A stretch of 50,488 nucleotides of DNA from an uncultured Oscillospiraceae bacterium (GTDB lineage: Bacteria > Bacillota > Clostridia > Oscillospirales > Oscillospiraceae): the NCBI GenBank assembly GCA_910587785.1, contig CAJUOA010000011.1, positions 1 to 50,488 of the forward strand, in the 5' to 3' direction. Shown here in pieces: positions 8,948 through 16,104 of the stretch (the first letter of the stretch is position 1; the number at the start of each line of letters is the position of its first letter). A program made the position numbers and the translations under genes. Below the pieces are notes generated by a model that searched no databases, had not been told where the DNA came from, and worked only from the letters and a program-made list of their open reading frames with translations.

Positions 8948-9024
8948 CGGCGGCCGGGCTGGCATAGCGCGTCAACGCCGTAGCCCCCATAGCTTTGCGT
9001 CCCGTCATTTCTGGCGGTTTGCTA
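8948..9024 (-). ncRNA. c-di-GMP-I (GEMM-I) aptamer, third and gene-proximal, divergent
   Basis: The minus strand reads TTAGCAAACC, a short P2 hairpin with a GAAA loop, then GGGACGCAAAGC. This is the GEMM-I core. It departs from the two upstream aptamers. The base before GCAAACC is A instead of G, the position I align to G20, which contacts the ligand. The CCTAA segment reads GCTAC, and the 3' GGTTGC strand reads GGCCGC. It may be a weakened or re-specified aptamer. It ends about 45 nt before the start codon. Confidence 0.75.
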
Positions 9025-9039
9025 ATTATAAAGTTGTAA

Positions 9040-9122
9040 TTAGCAACCGGCTGCCATAGCGCCGCCGGAGCGGCGCCTTAGGTCCATAGTTTTGCGTCCC
9101 GGGGTTTCCCCCGGTTTGCCTT
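9040..9122 (-). ncRNA. c-di-GMP-I (GEMM-I) aptamer, second
   Basis: The minus strand contains, in order, AAAGGCAAACC, a GGGG-GAAA-CCCC P2 hairpin, GGGACGCAAAAC, GGACCTAA, a GC-rich P3 stem, ATGGCAGCC and GGTTGC closing P1. All major GEMM-I landmarks are present, including the GAAA tetraloop and the receptor-like ATGGCAGCC segment. It is separated from the third aptamer by a short AT-rich linker. Confidence 0.88.
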
Positions 9123-9127
9123 TATAA

Positions 9128-9218
9128 TCAGCAACCAGGCTGCCATGGCGGCGGCACAGGGAGCCCGCCGCTTTAGGCCCTATGGCTTTGCGTCCCGGGG
9201 TTTCCCCCGGTTTGCCAA
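9128..9218 (-). ncRNA. c-di-GMP-I (GEMM-I) aptamer, first and promoter-proximal
   Basis: The minus strand has TTGGCAAACC, a GGGG-GAAA-CCCC hairpin, GGGACGCAAAGCC, GGGCCTAA, a long GC stem, ATGGCAGCC and TGGTTGC. It matches the GEMM-I consensus at the conserved core and is almost identical to the second copy through P2 and the GGGACGCAAA core. It is transcribed from the promoter at 9428-9456 after a roughly 200-nt structured leader. Confidence 0.9.
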
Positions 9219-9427
9219 ACGGATGATGCGCGGGATACGCGTGTCTCCCTGTTTCGGGTCCATGGGACCCGGTCTCCTCATAGACATTCCCCCTTTTCCC
9301 CTGACCTGTGGTATGAAAAGCGGACCGGCGGCTCCCCAGGCCCCCGTCCCGCGCCCACAGCAAAGCTTCTGTCCCCACATGGGGACAGAGCGGGGGGTAC
9401 CCCCCGCTCTCGCTGTCTGTTACCATG
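9219..9427 (-). other. Structured 5' leader ahead of the aptamers
   Basis: This untranslated RNA lies between the promoter and the first aptamer. Close to the transcript's 5' end are two adjacent palindromes: a perfect 24-bp one at 9387-9410 (CGGGGGGTACCCCCCG core) and TGTCCCC/GGGGACA at 9370-9387. Both would form stable 5' hairpins in RNA. Small frames here lack a ribosome-binding site and are not called. Confidence 0.5.
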
Positions 9428-9456
9428 ATTATACAATGTCTGGCATCCCATGTCAA
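9428..9456 (-). promoter_or_regulatory. Consensus promoter for the riboswitch-SLH gene
   Basis: A perfect -35 TTGACA (9451-9456) and a perfect -10 TATAAT (9428-9433) are 17 bp apart on the minus strand. It is the strongest promoter by consensus in the window and lies about 550 bp upstream of the start codon. Confidence 0.9.
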
Positions 9457-9495
9457 TAAACATAGGATAATTCTCAGCAATATTTCAGCATTGGT

Positions 9496-9533
9496 GAAAA
9501 AGGGGGAGGGGGCGCGGCGCGTCCCCTCCCCTG
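9496..9533 (-). terminator. Terminator of the 1061-aa repeat protein gene
   Basis: On the minus strand, GGGGAGGGG pairs with CCCCTCCCC across a GC-rich loop and is followed by CTTTTT, only a few bases past the stop at 9540. Confidence 0.7.
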
Positions 9534-9539
9534 GCGGTG

Positions 9540-12500
9540 TCACTTGGTGATCTGGAAGGACCGGGTGATGGGCGCGGCCTGGTAGCTGCCGCCCAGGGTG
9601 ACCACGGTCATGGTGTAGCGGCCCGGCTCGGTGGGGGCCTTGGTGGTGCTGGAGTAGGGCTTCCACTTGCTGGTGAAGCCGGAGTAGAGGTAGTGGACGC
9701 TGCTCTGGCTGATGGTCACATCGCCGTCAAAGGAGAGTGTGGCGCCGAAGTCGAACTCCTTGGCGTCCGCCGCGCTGATCTGCTTGCCCAGGTCCTGGTT
9801 CCAGGTCAGCTTCACGCCTTTGAGGTTCATCCGCACCAGCAGCGCGCCTACGCCCACGCCGGTGTTATAGTTCTTGTTGTCGGTGATGACGGTGACGGTG
9901 TACAGCCCCGCCTGGTTTTTCGGCACGCCGAAGCCCACGCGCACGCCGTCGGTGATGGAGGGCAGGGCGTTGACCACCTTGATGATCTGTCCGAAAGCGC
10001 CGGTGTCCACGCCCACCTTCTCCAGCAGGTCGATGAGCTCGGTGTTGGTGAACATCTTGCGCAGCGCGCCCAAGGTCACGCCCTCGTTGAGCATCGCGGT
10101 AAAGCTCTTGCCGGCGATCCGCTCCACTACGGGGTCGAGGATCTTCAGGAGCTTGCTGCCCGTGTACTTGGCGGGCAGGTCGAGGTAGAGGCCCAGGTTG
10201 ACATTGCTGGTGGCCCCGGCGTAGATGGTGTAGAACTCGAACTTGCCGTCGGGGTCGGTGGTGATAAAGTTTGCGGGCAGGGGCTGTCCGGCGCGGATGT
10301 TGGTGGAGTTGACCTTGACCTTGACGTTGGCTTTCTTGACGGTGACGGAGCCCTCAGCGGCTTCGGAGGGCTTATACTCCGCGCTGCCCTTGAAGGTGAT
10401 CTGCACCTTGTGCTCGCCCGCGCCCATGGGGGCGTAGGGCACGCCGACGGCGTTCTTGCCGCCGGAGATGGGCATCCAGGTCTTGGTGCTCTCGCCCAGG
10501 CTGCCGGCGATGTCGCCGATGCCGCCGCCGATGTTCTCCAGGCCGGGGATCTTGCCGATGAGGCTGCCCAGCTTGCCGGCGTCCACGCTGTCGTCCAGCA
10601 CGTCCAACTGGGCCTTGTACTTGATGTCAAAGTCGGAGAGGTCCGCGCCCTCGGGCAGGGTGGAGTTCTCCCAGTCGATGGCGTTCTCGAAGATGGCCCG
10701 CTCCATGACGGCGTAGTCCATATTATAGGTAAAGGACGCGCCCTCCCTGAGCACCACCGCGCTGGCGAGGCGGTTGTCCGTCACCGTCACTTCCACGGTG
10801 GCGGAGGCAGCGCGGTAGTCCACAGTCTCGGGCCAGGTGATGCGGATTCTCCAGGTACCCTCCTTGAAGTCCAGCAGGCCGGTAGCGCCCTGGTGGTCAA
10901 GGGGCTTGAAATTCACGCCTCCGACGTCCGCAGTGGTGGTGTACTCCATCTTCACGGCCTCGTAGTCCGCAGCGGGATTGGTGGAGTCCACGACGGCGTC
11001 GTAGATGGCGCGGATGGCGGCGGCGTAGTCATAGCCCTGTCCGGCGGTGAAGACCATGCCCACCTCATAGGGGGCGTCCTTCAGGGTGTACTGGATGGCC
11101 TCCCGGCCGGTGACGGTGACAGTGCCATTGACGGTGGTGGGAGCGTACTGGGTATTGCCGCCCCAGACCAGGCGGACCTGCCAGACGCCCTCGGAGATGG
11201 CGGGGTACTCCAGTCCGGAGACCTTGCCGCCGCGCAGCGGAACCCAGTTCTTGCCAATGCTGCCCACGCTGCCGCTTTTCGCCTCAGCGTAGTACTCCAG
11301 CGCCGCGCCGGAGAGGTCAACGGTCCCGCTCTCGCAGGAGAACATGCCGCAGATGCTCTCCACCAGCGCGTCCAGGTTGCTCACGCTGATGCTGCCGTCC
11401 TCGTTCTGGACGTAGGTCAGCTTGGCCTCAGCGGGGGTGAAGGTGATGGGGGCCTCTGTACGGCCGGTCATCTCCACAGCGACGGTCACAGAAGTACCTT
11501 TGTACTCGTTGGTGCCGGCTAAGGAGAACCGGATGGTCTGGGGACCCTCGCCAAACGCCTTGGTGTTGTCAAGCGTTCCCGGCGTGTGGGAAAGGGGCTT
11601 CCAATTGGGGTCGCCCAAACCGCCAACACTAAAGTTCTTCGCGTCATACTCCACGGTCACGGGCATACCCGCAGGGTCAGTGCCCGCCACCACGGCGGCG
11701 AGGATCGCCTGCTCGGCAGCGGCGTAGTCGATGCTGCCGTTCACATCGTAGGTCATGGGAACGGAAAAGGGCCCCTGGTTCAGGGCGATTTGGCCGTCAG
11801 GGATCGCAGGAACTTCCAGGGTGACGGCGGCCTCCGCGCTGGTGGCAGAGTAGGTGCCGTTCCCCGCGTAGGAGATGCGGATTTGATGGGTACCGGCGGA
11901 GATGGGGTCGGCATCCGCTTTTGTAGCATTAGTGGCAGTGTCAGGAATCTTACCCCCCTCCAGAGAAACCCAACCTGCAAAATTGAGTACTACCTTCTTT
12001 GTGGCATAGTACTCAATCGTCACATCGCCGACAGTCATCCCCGGCTCGGTTCCGGTCACGACCTGCTGGAAGATCGCTGCCCGCAGCGCGTCGAAATCCG
12101 TGTTGCCGTTTGCGTCCACAGGAATCGTGACAGTGGCGTTCTGCACACTGATGCTGGAATCCAGCGCGGATTTCTTGGTCAGGGCGGCTTCCTGGTTGCC
12201 GTCCTTAATGCGGACTTGATAAGTTCCATCGCCGTTGTCAGCCAGCGCGGGGTGCTCATACTGGGTTTTGATAATTTTACCGGTTTCAGTCGTAAACCCA
12301 TCTATGGAGCCCCAGCTTTTGTTGCCCCAGGTACCAATCTTGGTTTGCCCCTCGCAGTAATACTCCCAATTGAGGTTACTGCCGTCCGCGCCGGGGCCAA
12401 TCAGCGCCTCGGCCAGGATTCTCTTTACTTCGTCCAAGGAAGCACCCGCTGGGATAACCGCCGTGCCGCTGTGCAGGCTGACGCTGGGGACTGCGGCGGG

Positions 12501-12725
12501 CATCGCCGCGCTGGGGACCGCCTCGTCCTGAAGCCCGAAGAAGTTTGCGGCCTCCCCGGGCATCTCGGGAGCGCCGTAGGTCTCGTAGTACGCCTCCCGC
12601 TGCTCCTCCGTCAGGTTCTCTGTGCCGTCCGACCAGTACCACCCGGCGGAAGCGGCCAGGGGCTGGCTCAGCAGCGCCGCGCACAGCAGCCCGCTGAGCC
12701 CCTGCCGAATTTTTTTGTTCTTCAT
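9540..12725 (-). CDS. Large secreted protein with six Ig-like repeats
   Basis: 1061 aa. A signal peptide (MKNKKIRQG, hydrophobic core, PLAASA) is followed by about six modules of roughly 110 residues. Each module has the same plan: a beta strand, an alanine-rich helix (YDYAAAIRAIYDAVV-like), a V.IEYYA strand, a W.PL.GG turn, and an R(I/L)SYAGN..Y strand ending in a valine-rich strand. A divergent C-terminal region of about 270 residues follows. No SLH, LPXTG or membrane anchor is visible, so it is either released or held by partners. The start is ATG 12725 after AGGGAG; the TTG at 12743 lies upstream of that site. I do not recognise a named family. The first two modules use a lower-GC codon set than the rest. 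Confidence 0.85.
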   Translation of the reverse strand: MKNKKIRQGLSGLLCAALLSQPLAASAGWYWSDGTENLTEEQREAYYETYGAPEMPGEAANFFGLQDEAVPSAAMPAAVPSVSLHSGTAVIPAGASLDEVKRILAEALIGPGADGSNLNWEYYCEGQTKIGTWGNKSWGSIDGFTTETGKIIKTQYEHPALADNGDGTYQVRIKDGNQEAALTKKSALDSSISVQNATVTIPVDANGNTDFDALRAAIFQQVVTGTEPGMTVGDVTIEYYATKKVVLNFAGWVSLEGGKIPDTATNATKADADPISAGTHQIRISYAGNGTYSATSAEAAVTLEVPAIPDGQIALNQGPFSVPMTYDVNGSIDYAAAEQAILAAVVAGTDPAGMPVTVEYDAKNFSVGGLGDPNWKPLSHTPGTLDNTKAFGEGPQTIRFSLAGTNEYKGTSVTVAVEMTGRTEAPITFTPAEAKLTYVQNEDGSISVSNLDALVESICGMFSCESGTVDLSGAALEYYAEAKSGSVGSIGKNWVPLRGGKVSGLEYPAISEGVWQVRLVWGGNTQYAPTTVNGTVTVTGREAIQYTLKDAPYEVGMVFTAGQGYDYAAAIRAIYDAVVDSTNPAADYEAVKMEYTTTADVGGVNFKPLDHQGATGLLDFKEGTWRIRITWPETVDYRAASATVEVTVTDNRLASAVVLREGASFTYNMDYAVMERAIFENAIDWENSTLPEGADLSDFDIKYKAQLDVLDDSVDAGKLGSLIGKIPGLENIGGGIGDIAGSLGESTKTWMPISGGKNAVGVPYAPMGAGEHKVQITFKGSAEYKPSEAAEGSVTVKKANVKVKVNSTNIRAGQPLPANFITTDPDGKFEFYTIYAGATSNVNLGLYLDLPAKYTGSKLLKILDPVVERIAGKSFTAMLNEGVTLGALRKMFTNTELIDLLEKVGVDTGAFGQIIKVVNALPSITDGVRVGFGVPKNQAGLYTVTVITDNKNYNTGVGVGALLVRMNLKGVKLTWNQDLGKQISAADAKEFDFGATLSFDGDVTISQSSVHYLYSGFTSKWKPYSSTTKAPTEPGRYTMTVVTLGGSYQAAPITRSFQITK

Positions 12726-12770
12726 TTGATTTCTCCCTTTCAATGATTTGCATATATCAATGCAATCTTA

Positions 12771-12799
12771 ACTATAGTAATTTTTTCCAGTATTGTCAA
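12771..12799 (-). promoter_or_regulatory. Promoter of the 1061-aa repeat protein gene
   Basis: On the minus strand, TTGACA (12794-12799) and TATAGT (12771-12776) are spaced by 17 bp. The predicted start gives a leader of about 40 nt, so no riboswitch is present on this gene. Confidence 0.85.
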
Positions 12800-12816
12800 T
12801 ATCACAGGATAATTTT

Positions 12817-15789
12817 TCAAGATTTCTCTACGCTCCACCCCAGCGCCTCCGCCAAGGCGCAGGCGGTCTCCGCCCGGGAGGCATAGCCCCTCCAGTCCGC
12901 GTCCCCGGACAGGACCCCCGCCTCCCGGCACCAGTCCAGGGCAGGGGCGGACCAGCTCTCCGCCTCCACCGCCTCCGCCCGCCCGGTGCGGCAGGCGAAG
13001 CGGTAGAGCAGTACCGCCAGCTGTTCCCGGGTCACGTTGGCGGGGGCGTTGAAGAAGCCGGGGGCGTATCCCCCCGCGATGCCCTCGCTCCAGGCCCAGA
13101 GGAGGGCGTCCCGGTACCAGGCTCCGCTGGGCACGTCCTGGAAGGGCAGGTCCCCCCGGGCCGCGGGGCTCCCCGCCGCCCGGTAGAGCGCGGTGATGAC
13201 CTGGGCCCGGGTGGCGCTCTCCTGGGGCCGGAAGCGCAGGGCCTCACTGCCCCGCATGAGCCCGGTCTCCCAGACAAAGTCCACCGCCTCATGGTAGGGG
13301 GCGGCGAGATCCACGTCCTCCAGCAGGGCCATGGCGCACCGCTCCGCCTCCCCGGAGGCCGTCTCCATCGCGTACCCCACGGTGTTGGAGGCGTAGTCCG
13401 CCGCCGTGACATAGACCGTCTCCGGCAGGTCCGCCCCCGCGAGGGACAGGGTGAACGCCTCCCCCGCCGCCTCCGGGGCGAAGGTCCCCTCCGCCAGGAC
13501 CCGGCCAGCGCCGTCCTTCACGGAGGCCCAGGCCAGAAAACCGCCGTCCTGAATCTGGACGGACCGCTTCCCGCCCTCCTCCAGGAAAGACACGGCGGGG
13601 GCGCTGTTGTCGATGGCCACAGGGAAGCTCCAGGCCCGGCAGCCGTCCCACTCCTCCTCCAGAAGCCACTTGTAGGTGTCCAGGATCGCCTGGTGGGGGG
13701 CCGCCTCCGCGTAGGCGGCGCAGATATCCTCATCCCAGTCCAGCCACGCGTAGAAGTCCACCCGGGCCCGTGTCCCGTCGGGCAGGGGGCCGGAGACGCT
13801 CCCGCCGTCCCAGGTGAACCGGGCGCTGGGGGCCAGGTCCCCGGTGAGGCTGTCCCCGTTGGACTTGGAGAGCCAGGAGCGGTCCTGGACCAGGTAGATC
13901 TCCCCGGTGTCCGCGTCGCTGACCACCATGACCAGACCTGCGGCATTGCGCAGGGTGTAGACCTCCATATAGAGCCTGTCCCCCGCTGTGCAGAGGGCGT
14001 CAGTGTCCCCGTTGGGGAGGGTGCTGCGGCTGTCGCTGTGGGGGAATGCCCCGGCAGGGTTCTCCCCCAGGAACAGGGCGTCCTCCGGGATGCCGCTGTA
14101 GGGGCTGATATAGGCGGTATTGATGCCCAGCTCCGGGTTCAGGGCCGTGAGCTCGTCGTACTCGCCCTCGCCGTTCCAGGCGGCGCGGGCGTTGAGGGCG
14201 TCCCGGAAGTCGGCCGGCTCCAGAATCGGGGCCGCGCCCCAGTCCCCGCAGAAGCCCAGGAAAGCGGCGTGGACCGCCTGGTCCGCCCCGGTGCGGGCGG
14301 TGACGAAGCCCTCCACGAAAAAGCCGTTGGGGAAAATATCCGACAGCTCCTCCCGGAGGTCCCGGTCCACTTCCAGGGTGAGTTCCGCCTCCGCCCCGCC
14401 CCCGGCGGGGACGGTGACGGCCTCATCTCCGGAGACGGCCGCGGCCTCCGTGATGTCCAGGGGGGCCAGACGGCTGTAGCGGACGCCGTCCTTCTGCCCC
14501 GCCCGCCCGGTGAGGACGGCGGTCTCCAGGGAGACGGTCAGGTCCTCCTCCGTGAGGTTTTCCAGGGCCAGGGTCAGCACAAACCGGCCCTTTTCACTGT
14601 CCCCCAGCTCCAGGCGGGGCTGGGAGACTGCCAGGGGGCTCTCCAGCGCGGCGCGGAGGTCCATCAGGCCGCACCCCTGCTGGCGGGGAGAGTAGGGCAC
14701 GCCCTCTGCGGTGGACAGCACCTGGGCGGTGCACTCCAACAGGCTTTCGGCCAGGTCCGCAGCCCGCACTTTATCGGTGACGCCCCGCTCCCGCAGAGCC
14801 TGCAACAGCACCGCCGCCGCCCCGGCGGCGTAAGCGCTGGACATGGAGGTGCCGTCCTCCCGGATGTAGAAATCGTCGGCCTCTGTCCCGGCGGAGAGGA
14901 TGCCGCTCCCCGGGGCCGTGAGGGCGGGCACCAGCCGCAGGTCGCTGGTGGCCCCCCAGGAGGAGTAGAAGGCGGGGGAGACGCTCCCGCCGTCCTCCGC
15001 CCAACCCGCCGCCGCCACGGGGAGCGTCCCCAGGTAGGTGCCGGGGGCGCAGAGCTGTCCGTAGTCGGTGTAGGCGGTGGTGGGCAGGGGTACGCCCCAG
15101 GTCTTGCGCATGGGGGCGCAGCCGTCGTTCCCGGCGGCGCAGAAGAGGAGCACTCCAGCGTCCCGGAGCTTCTGGAACGCCTCGCAGTAGAGCCCGCCCA
15201 GGGTGCTGTCCCAGGTGAAGCCGCCGGACATGCCCAAAGAGAGGTTCACCACGTCCGCCCCCAGGGCCAGGGCGTCCTCCAGGGCCCGGAGGACCGCGCT
15301 GTCGTCGGCCCCGGCCGCGGCGTTGTCGGGAAAGACCTTCATGCTGAGGATCTGAGCCCCCGGGGCCGCACCGGAGAAGGTCTCCGACTGTCCGGCGGCA
15401 AGGGCGGTCACATGGGTGCCGTGGAGGTCGCCGGTGGTCACATCGTCGTCCCTGCCGCAGTAGTCGTAGGCAAAGGGGATGCGGCTGGAGAGGTAGACGC
15501 CCTCCGTGCCGCCGTCCGCGATCCAGCTTTCGATGTCCTCCTCCGTGAGGACGGGGTCCTCCGGCCCCTCCCCGGCGAAGGCCTCGTGGGTGGTGCGCAG
15601 GCCGCTGTCCAGCACGGCGATGACGATGCCGCTGCCGTCATACCCCGCCTCCCGCAGGTCCTGGAGCCCCGGGAGCTCCGGGCCGGGGATCTTCTCCTCT
15701 TCCTCCTCCGCCGCCAGGGCAAAGGGGGACAGGCTCAGGCTCAACGCCGCCGCTAAGAGCGGGAAGAGCAGTTTTTTCCAACCGATCAT
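12817..15789 (-). CDS. Cell-surface subtilisin (S8) protease with SLH repeats
   Basis: 990 aa. A signal peptide (residues 1-27) precedes a subtilase domain with the catalytic triad visible: Asp61 in AVLDSG, His123 in LHGTH and Ser315 in GTSMSS. There is no obvious long propeptide between signal peptide and catalytic domain, which is unusual for a subtilase. Beta-rich domains follow, then about three SLH-type repeats at the C-terminus (about residues 830-990; FRPQESATRAQ, NVTREQ). It should act on proteins at the cell surface, possibly maturing or shedding the neighbouring surface proteins. The start is ATG 15789 after GGGAGGT. Codon use is strongly GC-rich throughout, unlike the N-terminal parts of the neighbours. 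Confidence 0.92.
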   Translation of the reverse strand: MIGWKKLLFPLLAAALSLSLSPFALAAEEEEEKIPGPELPGLQDLREAGYDGSGIVIAVLDSGLRTTHEAFAGEGPEDPVLTEEDIESWIADGGTEGVYLSSRIPFAYDYCGRDDDVTTGDLHGTHVTALAAGQSETFSGAAPGAQILSMKVFPDNAAAGADDSAVLRALEDALALGADVVNLSLGMSGGFTWDSTLGGLYCEAFQKLRDAGVLLFCAAGNDGCAPMRKTWGVPLPTTAYTDYGQLCAPGTYLGTLPVAAAGWAEDGGSVSPAFYSSWGATSDLRLVPALTAPGSGILSAGTEADDFYIREDGTSMSSAYAAGAAAVLLQALRERGVTDKVRAADLAESLLECTAQVLSTAEGVPYSPRQQGCGLMDLRAALESPLAVSQPRLELGDSEKGRFVLTLALENLTEEDLTVSLETAVLTGRAGQKDGVRYSRLAPLDITEAAAVSGDEAVTVPAGGGAEAELTLEVDRDLREELSDIFPNGFFVEGFVTARTGADQAVHAAFLGFCGDWGAAPILEPADFRDALNARAAWNGEGEYDELTALNPELGINTAYISPYSGIPEDALFLGENPAGAFPHSDSRSTLPNGDTDALCTAGDRLYMEVYTLRNAAGLVMVVSDADTGEIYLVQDRSWLSKSNGDSLTGDLAPSARFTWDGGSVSGPLPDGTRARVDFYAWLDWDEDICAAYAEAAPHQAILDTYKWLLEEEWDGCRAWSFPVAIDNSAPAVSFLEEGGKRSVQIQDGGFLAWASVKDGAGRVLAEGTFAPEAAGEAFTLSLAGADLPETVYVTAADYASNTVGYAMETASGEAERCAMALLEDVDLAAPYHEAVDFVWETGLMRGSEALRFRPQESATRAQVITALYRAAGSPAARGDLPFQDVPSGAWYRDALLWAWSEGIAGGYAPGFFNAPANVTREQLAVLLYRFACRTGRAEAVEAESWSAPALDWCREAGVLSGDADWRGYASRAETACALAEALGWSVEKS

Positions 15790-16011
15790 AAATGGGTACC
15801 TCCCGTTGGTTTCGTCAGGCCATTCTACCACAGTTTCCGCTTTCGCGCAACGCCCCGCCCCGGGGCTCTTGCTTTCCTTTTGTGCTGCCGCACGCAGGCA
15901 TTGGCAATTTCACTGGTTTAAGATTGAAACGCAGGGTTCTTCGGGTTGTATAAACCGCATAAAACCTGCGGACCCAAATTGTCCAAAAGCTGAAAACTCT
16001 TCTAAAGCCTC

Positions 16012-16040
16012 TTGACAATCCCGCTCAAGAGCGTGATAAT
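16012..16040 (+). promoter_or_regulatory. Promoter of glnA
   Basis: TTGACA (16012-16017) and GATAAT (16035-16040) are 17 bp apart, giving a leader of about 55 nt. The rest of the 15790-16104 gap shows only a weak CGCAGG/CCTGCG inverted repeat around 15930-15970. No ANTAR-type hairpin pair was recognised. Confidence 0.8.
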
Positions 16041-16104
16041 AATAACACCGTCCGGCCGGATGGAGGTCCGGCGGTACAATAAAATGGAAAGATTGAGGTG
16101 CACT

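Noticed and set aside
9180..9463. Short frames in the riboswitch leader, such as one beginning MSMRRPG
   Set aside because: They overlap conserved aptamer sequence or structured leader, lack ribosome sites and have no family character.
12793..15756. Long plus-strand open frame (987 aa) opposite the subtilisin gene
   Set aside because: The minus strand has a complete catalytic triad, signal peptide and ribosome site. The plus frame is low-complexity Gly/Pro/Arg sequence typical of GC-rich antisense.
15790..16104. Riboswitch or ANTAR element ahead of glnA
   Set aside because: Only a weak inverted repeat was found and the predicted leader is about 55 nt, too short for a typical aptamer.
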